The position numbers and the translations under genes are program-made. A DNA stretch of 39,461 nt. Source: an uncultured Bacilli bacterium. Lineage in GTDB: Bacteria; Bacillota_I; Bacilli_A; RFN20; CAG-826. This document shows, piece by piece, positions 1 to 9,430 of this stretch (its first letter is position 1; each line of letters begins with the position of its first letter). Location of the stretch: contig CAJOPR010000022.1 in the NCBI GenBank assembly GCA_905236395.1, positions 1 through 39,461 of the forward strand, in the 5' to 3' direction. The notes beneath the pieces were generated by a model that was not told where the DNA came from, searched no databases, and saw only the letters and a program-made list of their open reading frames with translations.

Positions 1-1305
1 AACCCATCATGGTATAGAGATGGTGAAAGCCATTACTACTATTATGGTAAGTTCGGTTCTGGTATGCCTGAGATTAACTATCTCAACGAAAATACCAGAA
101 AACTCGTTATCGATATGGCTAAATACTGGATGTCCTTCGGTTTAGATGGCTTCCGTCTTGACGCAGTCAAACACATCTTCATGAGAGATGAATGCTATCA
201 ACAAGGCGATGTCATCATTCCTGATACCGGAAGTAAGACATCCTATAATACCGATACTGGCAAGACAGAAACCAGAGGTTTCGACTACTCCTCTAACGTC
301 ACAAAGAACGTTATGTGGTGGAAAGAATTTGCCCACGGTGTTAAGAACTCTTATCCAGATTGTTTCTTAGTCGGTGAAAACTTCGATGGTTGGGGAACAA
401 GAACCGCTCCTTACTATCAAGCGCTAGACTCTCAATTTAGTTTCTCACATTATTATCACATTCCTGCATACTTGTGGGCGGGCGGACACGCCGGTAGCTT
501 CAAGACACAAGCTGCAGAATCATATGACACATATGCATCATCCTCAATGTTCAACTTGGGTGATACAGGCATCTCCGTCCAAGGTGGTGGCAGAAGCGAC
601 TTCATCGATGGCGCTTTCACCTCTAACCACGACGTTATGAGAGCGATTAACCAAGCAAATGGTACAGGTACTGCCGCTGGCACAACCGCTTTAAATAAAG
701 TCACAGGCACTGCTGAACAAATTAATAAAGCAAAGATTCATGCCGCTGTCACTATCTTTGACCAAGGTATTTCTTGGATCTATTACGGTGATGAATTAGG
801 TATGTCTTCTAATACAGACAAACATAATGATCAAGATCATTACCCAGAAATCGGTGAAAATAACATCGATATTTGGTACCGTCAACCATACTTGTGGCAT
901 AGTGAATCATCTAGACCAAACTACAAGTCTGGTGAATTCAGATTTGAATTAGATGACTATAACAAGACTTTAGCGGATTACGAAGCGCAAAAGGCTGATG
1001 CTAATTCTATGTATAGTTTCTATAAGGAATTAACAAGAATTAAAGGATTATATCCATCATCTGCGAAGATTGAATATCATGAAACAACTGGTGACAATAC
1101 ATTAGTTATTAAAGTAACAGGTATTGGCAAATCCTTAGCAATCTTCATTAACGTTGGTAGAACTGGTGAATCATATTCTATGAATCCATCATTCGTTCTC
1201 GGCAAGAGCGCTGTTAACGTAGCCGCTCTTAATGGTGCCCCATCCACAGTGGGTGGAGATATCGGAGCAACTCCGTATGGCATCTCGGTGTGGCAAGCAG
1301 AATAG
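1..1305 (+). CDS. GH13 alpha-amylase family glycosidase, 5' truncated
   Basis: The reading frame is open from base 1, so the gene begins outside the window and only the C-terminal 434 residues are seen. It is a retaining alpha-glucan hydrolase of family GH13. Conserved region II reads GFRLDAVKH, with the nucleophile Asp encoded at 160-162. Region III is LVGENFDGW, with the acid/base Glu at 376-378. Region IV is TSNHD, with the Asp at 631-633. Region I, the N-terminus and any signal peptide are missing, so secretion cannot be judged. The C-terminal part is the usual small beta domain. The gene is followed 12 nt later by a lipoprotein gene whose ribosome-binding site includes this TAG stop. The context suggests an amylase or neopullulanase acting on starch-like glucans; the exact substrate is not decided. 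Confidence 0.9.
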   Translation, partial: NPSWYRDGESHYYYYGKFGSGMPEINYLNENTRKLVIDMAKYWMSFGLDGFRLDAVKHIFMRDECYQQGDVIIPDTGSKTSYNTDTGKTETRGFDYSSNVTKNVMWWKEFAHGVKNSYPDCFLVGENFDGWGTRTAPYYQALDSQFSFSHYYHIPAYLWAGGHAGSFKTQAAESYDTYASSSMFNLGDTGISVQGGGRSDFIDGAFTSNHDVMRAINQANGTGTAAGTTALNKVTGTAEQINKAKIHAAVTIFDQGISWIYYGDELGMSSNTDKHNDQDHYPEIGENNIDIWYRQPYLWHSESSRPNYKSGEFRFELDDYNKTLADYEAQKADANSMYSFYKELTRIKGLYPSSAKIEYHETTGDNTLVIKVTGIGKSLAIFINVGRTGESYSMNPSFVLGKSAVNVAALNGAPSTVGGDIGATPYGISVWQAE

Positions 1306-1317
1306 GAGGTATAGACA

Positions 1318-2883
1318 ATGAAAAAGACAGTTTTAAGAACATTACTTATCTCCTTAGCAGCATTTATGCTCACAGGCTGTGTCCTTTATAACGGACGCAA
1401 TAAAGACGGCTCACCTAAAGGTGGTGGCTCATCTCAAACCAGTTCAGAAACATCTGAATCTGGAGGTGATATTTCTTCATCTGAAGGTGGTGGCGAAGAA
1501 GAATCTAGCAGTAGTTCTTCTGAAGTTACTCCTCCACCAGAAGGAATGGTCAACTTATACTTCGTATTAGGCCCACACGGCATGCTTAATGGCGATGCTG
1601 GTCATAATGTTGAAGCGAAGTTCCTCGAACACACAATCGTTAGTCAATTAGCCTATGGCGCTGACTTGCCAACAGCAACAGAAGTTACGTCTTCTATCTC
1701 TGGCTCTACATTCTCACACTGGGTTGATAGAGCCACAACCGAACAAGTTAGCAAAGTTACTGTTGATTCTCATATCACAGAACAAGTTTTAGTAGCGGTC
1801 TTCGGTGGTGGTGAAGGTGGTAATACGCCAATCGCACCAGAAGACGGATTACCAGATTCTGGATTTGGTTTCTTATTCAGTGACCACACTAAAGAAACAC
1901 CTCACTATAAAGTGGCGGTTGATGCACAAGATGAAGGCGACTTTAAACAAAAGAAAATTGCTGATTTCCAAATGATTCAAGGACAACAGTTCCAATTATA
2001 TGACTTTGGAGAAAAAGCTGGATGGACAGTGCCACTAGATACACATTCTTGTGGTGGACAACCAGACAAATACATTACCAGAGGCGAATCTTGGTACACA
2101 GTTAATGAGACATTCAACGCAATCGATATTTATATCAAGTTGAAACTCGGTGAAGACCAACTTTACATCGGTAAAGAAAGAGAACCTGGTGATTTACCAG
2201 ATTCCGGTTTCGGTTTCTTGTTCAAGACCGAAGCAGGTGTTGAACCATACTACAAGTTATCAACAGATGTTGGCATGGATGGTGATTACCATCAATATAA
2301 GATTGATGACTTCAGACTTGTCCAAGGACAACAGTTCCAAATCTATGATTTCGGCAACAGTGCTGGATGGACAGTCGAACTTGACCCATATTCCTGTGGT
2401 AGCAACCCAAGTGCATATATCACCAAAGGTGATACTTGGTACGCAGTCATTCAAACGTTTGATGCAGTTGACATCTACATCAAAACAAAATACCAAGCTG
2501 ACCAACTTTACATTGGTTTAGCTGGTGGCTCCACACCAGAACCAGATCCAAGTTCAGTACCAACCACAATCTATTTTGCCCCTAACGCAAGTTGGAAATC
2601 CGATGGCGCAAAATTCGCTATCTATTTCTCCGATGAAACTTGGGCAATGGGCACAGATAGCGATAGTGACGGTATATACGAATTTGATAATAGTGCAAAG
2701 AAAACACAAGTCATCTTTGTTCGTTTGAGTTCAACCGCAACTGCTGGTAGCTGGACAGATAAATGGAATCAATCCCCAGCTCAAGATCAAGGCTTCCACT
2801 CAGTCCCAACTGATGGCAAAAATTTAGCCACAGCAGGCGATGGTTGGGATGGATGTTCCATCACTTGGTCAGTCAAAGCTTAA
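1318..2883 (+). CDS. Lipoprotein with tandem starch-binding-like modules
   Basis: A 521-residue exported lipoprotein: basic n-region, hydrophobic core and lipobox LTGC with the lipidated Cys at residue 21. A Gly/Ser/Glu-rich linker (about 30-72) is followed by a small domain (about 75-165). Two tandem copies of a ~110-residue module follow (about 178-287 and 293-402); both begin LPDSGFGFLF and end DQLYIG, and they look more than half identical by eye. The C-terminal module (about 415-521), beginning TIYFAPNASW, resembles the beta-sandwich starch-binding domains (CBM25/26-like) of gut bacterial amylases. No catalytic motif is seen. It lies between an amylase and MalQ, so a surface glucan-binding role fits well; that role is inferred from position and fold-like patterns. 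The start has a strong AGGAGGT site fused to the upstream stop codon. Confidence 0.72.
   Translation: MKKTVLRTLLISLAAFMLTGCVLYNGRNKDGSPKGGGSSQTSSETSESGGDISSSEGGGEEESSSSSSEVTPPPEGMVNLYFVLGPHGMLNGDAGHNVEAKFLEHTIVSQLAYGADLPTATEVTSSISGSTFSHWVDRATTEQVSKVTVDSHITEQVLVAVFGGGEGGNTPIAPEDGLPDSGFGFLFSDHTKETPHYKVAVDAQDEGDFKQKKIADFQMIQGQQFQLYDFGEKAGWTVPLDTHSCGGQPDKYITRGESWYTVNETFNAIDIYIKLKLGEDQLYIGKEREPGDLPDSGFGFLFKTEAGVEPYYKLSTDVGMDGDYHQYKIDDFRLVQGQQFQIYDFGNSAGWTVELDPYSCGSNPSAYITKGDTWYAVIQTFDAVDIYIKTKYQADQLYIGLAGGSTPEPDPSSVPTTIYFAPNASWKSDGAKFAIYFSDETWAMGTDSDSDGIYEFDNSAKKTQVIFVRLSSTATAGSWTDKWNQSPAQDQGFHSVPTDGKNLATAGDGWDGCSITWSVKA
1849..2515 (+). repeat. Tandem duplication of a ~330-bp coding module
   Basis: Within the lipoprotein gene, bases about 1849-2175 and 2194-2515 encode two diverged copies of the same ~110-residue module. 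Shared landmarks are LPDSGFGFLF at the start, GQQFQ followed by YDF, AGWTV in the middle, YIT before a GxxWY stretch, and DQLYIG at the end. The copies differ at many positions, so this is an old internal duplication and not an assembly repeat. Confidence 0.85.
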
Positions 2884-2896
2884 TTCTTTGAATTAA
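2880..2896. repeat. Perfect inverted repeat before malQ
   Basis: TTAATTC-TTT-GAATTAA, 7-bp arms with a 3-nt loop, overlaps the stop codon of the lipoprotein gene and ends 4 nt before the malQ ATG, exactly where a ribosome-binding site would be expected. It has only one G:C pair per arm, so it is a weak hairpin and not a convincing terminator. Confidence 0.5.
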
Positions 2897-2900
2897 TTTT

Positions 2901-4310
2901 ATGAGAAATAACTTAGGCATTTTACTTCCAGTAGCCTCCTTAGAGGGCAATCATGGTATCGGTGATTTTGGATACCCATCCTTTAAGTTTATTAATTGGT
3001 TATCCAAGAATCATTATAGGTATTGGCAAGTGCTCCCACTTAATCCAGTGGGACCTGGTAATTCACCATATATGAGCACTTGTTCCTATGCCTTAGAGCC
3101 AAGATATATCTCTTTAGACTTATTAGTTAAAGAAGGGCTACTGAAGAAAGTTCCAAATTTCCAAAAAAACACTTCGAAAGTGGACTACCAAAGAACTTTA
3201 TGGTTTAAGGATAAATATCTCTATAAAGCTTATAAAAAGTTCATGAAAAAGCCTTATAGAGGATACCTTAAATTCAAAAGAGAAAATCCTTGGTTAGTGC
3301 CGTACGCCATATTCCTCACATTAAGGTTAAGAAATAACTATGTTATGTGGAATAGATGGAGAAGAGACGATTTAGATTTGTTAAATCTAAAGAAAGCTCC
3401 TAAAGAATTCGAAGATATCGTGGAATTTGAATCTTTCAAACAATTCATTGCTTTCAGACAGTGGGATAAAGTCAGAAAGTACGCGAAAAAGAAAAATGTC
3501 ACCATTATTGCGGATTGTCCATTCTATGTGGGAATCGATTCAATCGACTGCGTCTTAAATAGAGACCAATTCCTACTTGATGAACTATATCATCCAACAG
3601 TGGTGAGTGGTTGCCCACCAGATGCCTTCAGTGATGATGGTCAACTCTGGGGCACCCCAATATATGACTTTAAAAAGATGAAAGAAGATAAGTATCACTT
3701 CTTAATCGAACGTTTAGCGTCATATATGAAAACATGCGATTTATTAAGATTAGATCACTTCCGTGCGTTTGACACATATTGCGTCATTCCTGCGGAGGAT
3801 AGTAACGCTAGAAGAGGCAAATGGGAGAATGGTCCTGCCTATGACTTCTTCGACGAGTTATATAAACAATATCCTAATATTAAATTAATCGCGGAAGACT
3901 TAGGGGGCTTATTCCCATCAGTCTTAGAGCTAAGAGACCATTACAATTTACCAGGCATGTACATCGTCGAATTTACGATCTTCGATAAGAAGGCGATGAG
4001 CACGAATAGACAAATTGTCTATCCTGGTACCCATGACAATCAAACACTCATGGGTTGGTTAAAGACATTGCCGAAAGAAAATGTCGACTTTCTCAAGGTT
4101 AAATTCGGAAAGAACGCCAATTTATTCTCCTCCGTATTTAAATACATTTTGTCCCTACCTTCACTAATGACGATATTCCAGTATCAAGATTTATTGAAGT
4201 TAGACGACAAAGCTAGGATTAATTGTCCTGGCACAGTTAACGACATCAACTGGTCGTTTAAACTGAGGAAGCTAGATAGCAAATTAAAGTTAGATTTATC
4301 AGAGGAATAA
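2901..4310 (+). CDS. malQ: 4-alpha-glucanotransferase (amylomaltase, GH77)
   Basis: MalQ moves alpha-1,4-glucan segments between maltodextrins in the cytoplasm, releasing glucose and building chains suited to phosphorylase. At 469 residues it is slightly short for the bacterial family (about 500). The N-terminus (RNNLGILLPVASL, then GIGDFG) is characteristic. The nucleophile is Asp285 in LLRLDHFRAF, the acid/base is Glu332 in AEDLGG, and the third acid is Asp379 in PGTHDNQ. No signal peptide is present, in contrast to the secreted enzymes beside it. The start has no Shine-Dalgarno; a short perfect inverted repeat (2880-2896) sits between the upstream stop and the ATG, so initiation probably depends on coupling or on an unstructured AU-rich leader. 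Confidence 0.93.
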   Translation: MRNNLGILLPVASLEGNHGIGDFGYPSFKFINWLSKNHYRYWQVLPLNPVGPGNSPYMSTCSYALEPRYISLDLLVKEGLLKKVPNFQKNTSKVDYQRTLWFKDKYLYKAYKKFMKKPYRGYLKFKRENPWLVPYAIFLTLRLRNNYVMWNRWRRDDLDLLNLKKAPKEFEDIVEFESFKQFIAFRQWDKVRKYAKKKNVTIIADCPFYVGIDSIDCVLNRDQFLLDELYHPTVVSGCPPDAFSDDGQLWGTPIYDFKKMKEDKYHFLIERLASYMKTCDLLRLDHFRAFDTYCVIPAEDSNARRGKWENGPAYDFFDELYKQYPNIKLIAEDLGGLFPSVLELRDHYNLPGMYIVEFTIFDKKAMSTNRQIVYPGTHDNQTLMGWLKTLPKENVDFLKVKFGKNANLFSSVFKYILSLPSLMTIFQYQDLLKLDDKARINCPGTVNDINWSFKLRKLDSKLKLDLSEE

Positions 4311-4362
4311 CTTTAAGTTACTAACTAGTGGATTAACTACTTTATAAGGAGAGGACAGACTT

Positions 4363-7300
4363 ATGAAAAAAGTTAAACAAGTCTTATCAACCTTGTTACC
4401 CTCTTTCTTTGTCTTCGCCTTGGCGAGTTCAGCGATTCCCGCAGCGGTAATTGCTGAGAAGTGGTCTCATAAAACTGAGATCATTAGCCAAGACACCGGT
4501 CATGCGCAGTACGATAAGCCAGACTTTAAGTACTCCGGTGATGGTGATGACGACGAAGACGAGGATGTAAGTGTCGTGGTTGATAAAGTCATTCTCCATT
4601 ACTACAACGAAGGTGGAGGCAATGATGAAAGAGCCTTCTACTTCTGGGTAACGGGAGTTGACGGCGCCGAGTACAACATGAAATTCGGCGAGACCTACAA
4701 TCCTAATGGAATTATGTCCGTGAGCGCTGACAAGACTATGATGACCATTGAACTTGATTTCAAGAATGATAGTCACTTCACCGATTTTGCTAATCGTTCA
4801 GGTATGTATTTCATTATTAAGTATGCATTAAGGAGTGAGACAGACCTCAACTGGGGCGGACAATCAGATGATATGTTCATTAGATACGCTGATTATCCAG
4901 CTGCTGTTAACGCCGACAATGTCTGTGAATTATGGACAATGCCTGCGGCTGGCGGTGGTATTGCTATCTTAGATAGCGAAGCTAAGACCAAAGTCCACGG
5001 TGTTGCTCTCGCTCAATTCACTGACTGGAGAACAATTCAATGTACACTCACAAGTGATACAGTCAGTGTCAACTGGAAATTATACGCATACGATCAAACA
5101 TATTTTAAGATCAAACCAAAGAAACGTGCTGATTACCAAAAGTGGTACCTCGTTAAAGAGGGTGTCGGTACAGGTGATTTCAAGATTAGCTTCAAATATG
5201 ACGCACATATCAATGTTGTCTATTCATTAGAATCCCATGACCCATCCACTGATAGTGACCCAGATATGGCGTCATTAAGCAAGATCGTCACAGTTGGTTT
5301 TGATAAACTATATGACACTGATTATTTCCACACACATTATGAAAACGCGAATAAGGATGCGAAATTGGGCGTCACTTACTCAGCTGAATCTACAACATTC
5401 AGAGTGTGGTCACCAGTCAGTGCTAATATGAATGTTCTTGTTTATGACAAGGATACATCCAGTGAATACTGTGGTTCCACAGACGCAGATACCAAGAAGA
5501 TCTACGACAAATACAACGGCTATCATATGCAATATAGAAGCGGTGGTATTTGGGAAGTCACAATCGATGGTAACTTAGAAGGCAAATACTTTAATTACCA
5601 AGTCGATAATACCTTAGGTACAAACGTCGTCATGGATCCATACGCCACCAGTGCTGGTGCTAATGGTTTACGTGGTCTTATCTATGATAAGAACGGTGCG
5701 AAAGTCACACCAGAAGGTTGGAACAACCTCAAGACAAAATGGGATGGCGAAACTGGTTATGATATCGAAACACCACAAGAATTAACCATCTATGAAGTCC
5801 ACATTCAAGACTTCACAGGCGATGCTTCTTGGAATGGTACAGAGAAACCAGGTACATATAAAGCCTTCGTCGAAAAAGGCACTCGTTTAAAAGGTGAAAC
5901 TGGTGACGAATTCTGGAAGAAGACAGGTTATGATCACTTAGATGGTCTCGGTGTTAATGCAGTGCAAATCATGCCAACATTTGATCATGATAACAACGAA
6001 GTTCCTGAACAAGGCAAAGAAAAATATAACTGGGGTTATAATCCATTGAATTATAACATTCCAGAAGGCGCATACTCATCTGATCCACACGATGGTTACG
6101 CAAGAGTTAAAGAATTTAAAGAAATGGTCTTGGGTATGTCTCAAACTGAGGCACATACCAGAGTTATTATGGACGTTGTTTATAACCACGTTTCATCTGC
6201 AACTGGTTCTAACTTCCATAAGTTAATGCCAAGATACTATTTCAGATATTCAATGAAGGATTACACCTACCATTGGACTGATGGTGATGGTAATCCACAA
6301 ACATCCACAGTCAAAGCAGGCGAATTATGGGACGGCTCAGGCTGCCATAACGAAGTTGCTTCTGAAAGAGTCATGATGAGAAAATTCATTGTTGATTCCT
6401 TATGCATGTGGGCGACCGATTATAAAGTAAAAGGATTTAGATTTGACTTAATGGGTCTTATCGATTTCCGTACGATGATCGAAGCCAAGAAAGCACTTTA
6501 TGCGATTGATCCAGACATTTACCTCTATGGTGAAGGTTGGACCAGTGGTGGATACCATGGTGAAGGTTCTGATGAATGGAACGAATACTATGGCAAACCA
6601 GCACAATCTAACTATGGTGCTATGACATGGCAAGTTTATAACGAAACAAATAACTTCCGTAGTGGTGCTTCTAACGAATGTTACTTAGGTGGTTTTAATG
6701 ATAACTTCCGTAATGCAGTGAGAGGTTCTAACGACGGTGGTGGTGCAGGCTATCCTGGAACCGGTTGGGTCCAAGGTGGTAACTGGGTCGGTGGTGGCGA
6801 CTTCCGTTATGACATCGTTAATAGCGTGACCGCAGGTATGTGGGGCATGAACTATGGTGTCTTCGGTAATGGCCAACCAAATAATGGTGATGCCACTGGT
6901 AGATTCCCAGAACAAACAGTTAACTATGTTAGCTGTCACGATAACTGGACAGTTGCCGATCAATTATTCCAGACAATGTTATCTAGAAGCGTTGATCCAA
7001 TTGCCCCAGCAAACATTGCAGAAGGCATCTTAAGAGCTTCAATTCAAGCTCACGCCTTAACATTTGCTTCTAATGGTGTGGCTTTCATCCTTGGTGGTGA
7101 AGAACTCATGAGAAGTAAACTTATCAAATCTGCAGATGGCACAGTTGATTACACAGCCCAAGTCGCTGATAAAGATTCTTATAGAAGCATGTATGGCAAT
7201 TTGATTAGCCATAACTCCTATAACTCCCCACTTGCTGCTAATGCATTCAAATGGGACAACAAAAAACAAGTGACCTTCAAGGGTGAAAAAGATGGCAGTG

Positions 7301-7689
7301 CGTTCTCAAGTACTATCGCAAATGCTGAATTCAATTACTGTGATGTCTTTAAGTCCATCGTTGCCTTACACAGTAAGAGCATCTTAAAACGTGGCACAAA
7401 CGTTGACAAAGTCGAAGACTTTATGGGCAGCATTGGTACACGTTGGTGGTCTAGAGAAGGTCAAACTGACTTATCTAACTGTGTCGCAATTAGAATGAAC
7501 AAAACAGTCATCTTTGTGGCTGTTGGTCCAATTAACATTGGTGCAGATAACGAATTCCTTGGATGTGATCCTAATGAATTAGTAGATCCAAATGATCCAA
7601 AATTTGGATATGGCTATAGTGAATGGAAAGATACATATCATCTCTTCCCGAAAAACTACAACTTTATCCAAGTACACGACACTAAATAG
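4363..7689 (+). CDS. pulA: Secreted type I pullulanase (GH13_14)
   Basis: An 1108-residue exported debranching enzyme hydrolysing alpha-1,6 links of pullulan, amylopectin or glycogen. A Sec signal peptide covers about residues 1-31 (KKVK, hydrophobic run, cleavage near AVIA) without a lipobox. An N-terminal domain at about 65-165 (VILHYYNEGG) looks CBM41-like, tentatively. A CBM48-type domain begins near residue 335. The type I pullulanase signature YNWGYNP is at 555-561. GH13 region I is IMDVVYNH (to His609), the nucleophile is Asp695 (GFRFDLMG), the acid/base is Glu724 (YGEGW), and region IV is SCHDN with Asp860. No LPxTG, SLH or C-terminal anchor is seen, so the protein is probably released or loosely bound. 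A good ribosome-binding site (AAGGAGAGG) precedes it. The 52-nt gap after malQ could hold a weak internal promoter, but none is convincing. Confidence 0.93.
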   Translation: MKKVKQVLSTLLPSFFVFALASSAIPAAVIAEKWSHKTEIISQDTGHAQYDKPDFKYSGDGDDDEDEDVSVVVDKVILHYYNEGGGNDERAFYFWVTGVDGAEYNMKFGETYNPNGIMSVSADKTMMTIELDFKNDSHFTDFANRSGMYFIIKYALRSETDLNWGGQSDDMFIRYADYPAAVNADNVCELWTMPAAGGGIAILDSEAKTKVHGVALAQFTDWRTIQCTLTSDTVSVNWKLYAYDQTYFKIKPKKRADYQKWYLVKEGVGTGDFKISFKYDAHINVVYSLESHDPSTDSDPDMASLSKIVTVGFDKLYDTDYFHTHYENANKDAKLGVTYSAESTTFRVWSPVSANMNVLVYDKDTSSEYCGSTDADTKKIYDKYNGYHMQYRSGGIWEVTIDGNLEGKYFNYQVDNTLGTNVVMDPYATSAGANGLRGLIYDKNGAKVTPEGWNNLKTKWDGETGYDIETPQELTIYEVHIQDFTGDASWNGTEKPGTYKAFVEKGTRLKGETGDEFWKKTGYDHLDGLGVNAVQIMPTFDHDNNEVPEQGKEKYNWGYNPLNYNIPEGAYSSDPHDGYARVKEFKEMVLGMSQTEAHTRVIMDVVYNHVSSATGSNFHKLMPRYYFRYSMKDYTYHWTDGDGNPQTSTVKAGELWDGSGCHNEVASERVMMRKFIVDSLCMWATDYKVKGFRFDLMGLIDFRTMIEAKKALYAIDPDIYLYGEGWTSGGYHGEGSDEWNEYYGKPAQSNYGAMTWQVYNETNNFRSGASNECYLGGFNDNFRNAVRGSNDGGGAGYPGTGWVQGGNWVGGGDFRYDIVNSVTAGMWGMNYGVFGNGQPNNGDATGRFPEQTVNYVSCHDNWTVADQLFQTMLSRSVDPIAPANIAEGILRASIQAHALTFASNGVAFILGGEELMRSKLIKSADGTVDYTAQVADKDSYRSMYGNLISHNSYNSPLAANAFKWDNKKQVTFKGEKDGSAFSSTIANAEFNYCDVFKSIVALHSKSILKRGTNVDKVEDFMGSIGTRWWSREGQTDLSNCVAIRMNKTVIFVAVGPINIGADNEFLGCDPNELVDPNDPKFGYGYSEWKDTYHLFPKNYNFIQVHDTK

Positions 7690-7700
7690 GAGGTAAGAAT

Positions 7701-8114
7701 ATGAACAAGAAATTATTATTCTTAGTCGCATTATTACCTCTCATGGCAGGATGCGCGAGCAGCGAAATTTATAAACCGGCATTCCCATACCCAGGTGAAG
7801 ATCCAGAAGTTAAAGAAGAAGACATGACAGTCAACTTCTACTTCGACAACACCCACTCTGATACACCAATCTTCTCTATGAGATGGTATATGCTAGAACC
7901 ATTAGGTTCCTGTCCAGCAGATGCCGACTTAACAAGCGCTGCAACAATTGCAAAATTAGCTAGCGAAGGTATCGCTAGTGATCCACTCTATCCAACATTT
8001 ATTGGATACAGTGAATTCTCTTCATCTATTGATGAAGAACATCTATGGGATTTCTCCACAGATTACAAACAATCCAATGTCTTAAATCTCTATGGCATTT
8101 GGGTGAATAAATAG
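7701..8114 (+). CDS. Small lipoprotein with an InlB-repeat-like domain
   Basis: A 137-residue exported lipoprotein: lipobox MAGC with the lipidated Cys at residue 18. The rest (about 42-137) reads like one InlB-type beta-grasp repeat (Listeria-Bacteroides repeat). It opens VNFYFDN, has a GYSEFSS segment where these repeats carry GYxFxGW, then WDFST, and closes with LNLYGIWV where the family has LYAxW. The assignment is by eye and needs a profile search. The gene lies between the pullulanase and the maltodextrin-binding protein, with stop-coupled ribosome-binding sites on both sides, so it is translated as part of the same operon. Its job is unknown; a surface adaptor or glucan-binding accessory is possible. 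Confidence 0.6.
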   Translation: MNKKLLFLVALLPLMAGCASSEIYKPAFPYPGEDPEVKEEDMTVNFYFDNTHSDTPIFSMRWYMLEPLGSCPADADLTSAATIAKLASEGIASDPLYPTFIGYSEFSSSIDEEHLWDFSTDYKQSNVLNLYGIWVNK

Positions 8115-8125
8115 GAGGGCGAGTT

Positions 8126-9415
8126 ATGAATTTAAAAAGAATTACTAGATTAGCTCTCTTAGCTCCAGCCTTATTACTATCCGCGTGTAACTTTAAATAC
8201 GTTTACACAATTGAAGGTTTAGTGATTGCTGGTGGAGATGAATACGATGATGATATCGATGATACAGGTTCATACGATATTAAAGTCTGGGTTGACGATC
8301 GTATCGTTAATTTAACCAAATCACAAATTGGTCAATTCGTGAACAATAGTGGTGGTAAATATAACATCAACGCCACAGTTGAACCAGTTAGTGAAGGCAA
8401 CGCCGCAAGCTCAATGTTACAAGACCCACAAGATGGTGCTGATATCTTCGTCTTTGCGCAAGACCAGTTATCCAGATTGAAGGTCGGTGGTGCATTAGCA
8501 AAGCTAAATTCCTCTTATGTTAACTATTTAACAGAAACAATGGATCAAGGCGCGATTAACGCGGCAAAGGTCAATAATGATGTTTATGCCTTCCCAATCA
8601 CATCCGATAACGGTTACTTCTTATATTATGATAAGAGTGTTATCAGTGATGCAGCGGCCGCAAACATGACAAGCTTACTAGCAGCTTGTAAATCCGCTGG
8701 TAAGACACTTAACTTCGAAGCTAGAAGCAACGGCTTCTATGCTGCTTCATATTTCATGGCTACAGGTTGTTATTCCTCATGGGATATCGACTCTGAAAGT
8801 GGTAAGTTTACAGGTTATCACGATACCTATAATTCTGCCGCTGGATTAGTAGCCGCTAAAGCGATTAGACAACTCGATGATAAATCTTTAGTCGCGACTA
8901 ACTCCCAAGCTAGTAAGCTCGGTGATAAGTCCGCAGCGGTTGTCTCTGGTGTTTGGGAATATGACACAGCTAAAAAACGTTTAGGTACTAACTTAGGATG
9001 CGCTCCATTACCAAGTTTCACTGTTGATGATGCAACCTATCATTTATCTAGCTTTGATGGTTACAAATTATTAGGTGTTAAACCTCAAGTTGATGCTAAA
9101 AAAGCATCAGTCTGCAGAAAACTCGCAAGATTCTTGACTAGTGAAGCTGCTCAAGTCGAAAGATTTAATGAAGCTAACTGGGGCCCAACAAATAAAGAAG
9201 CAGCGGAAGATCCAGCAGTCTTAGCACATGATGGTTTACAAGCCTTAAAAGCACAGCACGAATTTGCCAAACCACAAGGACAATGTCCAGGTGCGTGGTT
9301 CACCGCTTTAGCGACAACCGCTAAAGCGATTACTGCAGGTGCGACTGATGCACAATTAAGAACAATTCTCCAAAACTATGAAAATGGTCTTCAAGAATTG
9401 CTCGACAGCGATTAA
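8126..9415 (+). CDS. malE: Maltodextrin ABC transporter substrate-binding lipoprotein
   Basis: A 429-residue extracellular solute-binding lipoprotein of the MalE/MdxE type. The lipobox is LSAC with the lipidated Cys at residue 21, followed by an acidic linker to about residue 45. The mature part begins SYDIKVWVDD, then alternates the two lobes typical of family 1 binding proteins: DGADIFVFAQDQL (early lobe), YAFPITSDNGYFLYYDKS (hinge and ligand face) and AAVVSGVWEYDTA (late lobe). The two permeases and the ATPase follow at once in the same direction, which gives the maltodextrin assignment; the binding residues themselves cannot be proved by eye. The start follows an AGGAGGG site fused to the previous stop. 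Confidence 0.88.
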   Translation: MNLKRITRLALLAPALLLSACNFKYVYTIEGLVIAGGDEYDDDIDDTGSYDIKVWVDDRIVNLTKSQIGQFVNNSGGKYNINATVEPVSEGNAASSMLQDPQDGADIFVFAQDQLSRLKVGGALAKLNSSYVNYLTETMDQGAINAAKVNNDVYAFPITSDNGYFLYYDKSVISDAAAANMTSLLAACKSAGKTLNFEARSNGFYAASYFMATGCYSSWDIDSESGKFTGYHDTYNSAAGLVAAKAIRQLDDKSLVATNSQASKLGDKSAAVVSGVWEYDTAKKRLGTNLGCAPLPSFTVDDATYHLSSFDGYKLLGVKPQVDAKKASVCRKLARFLTSEAAQVERFNEANWGPTNKEAAEDPAVLAHDGLQALKAQHEFAKPQGQCPGAWFTALATTAKAITAGATDAQLRTILQNYENGLQELLDSD

Positions 9416-9430
9416 TAAGGGGGGAATGAA

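Noticed and set aside
142-336. Opposite-strand and out-of-frame ORFs inside conserved genes (this and many others)
   Set aside because: They lie within well-recognised genes, lack ribosome-binding sites and show no family signature.
64-1305. Start codon of the amylase at 64
   Set aside because: The frame is open to base 1 and upstream residues fit the family, so the ATG at 64 is internal.
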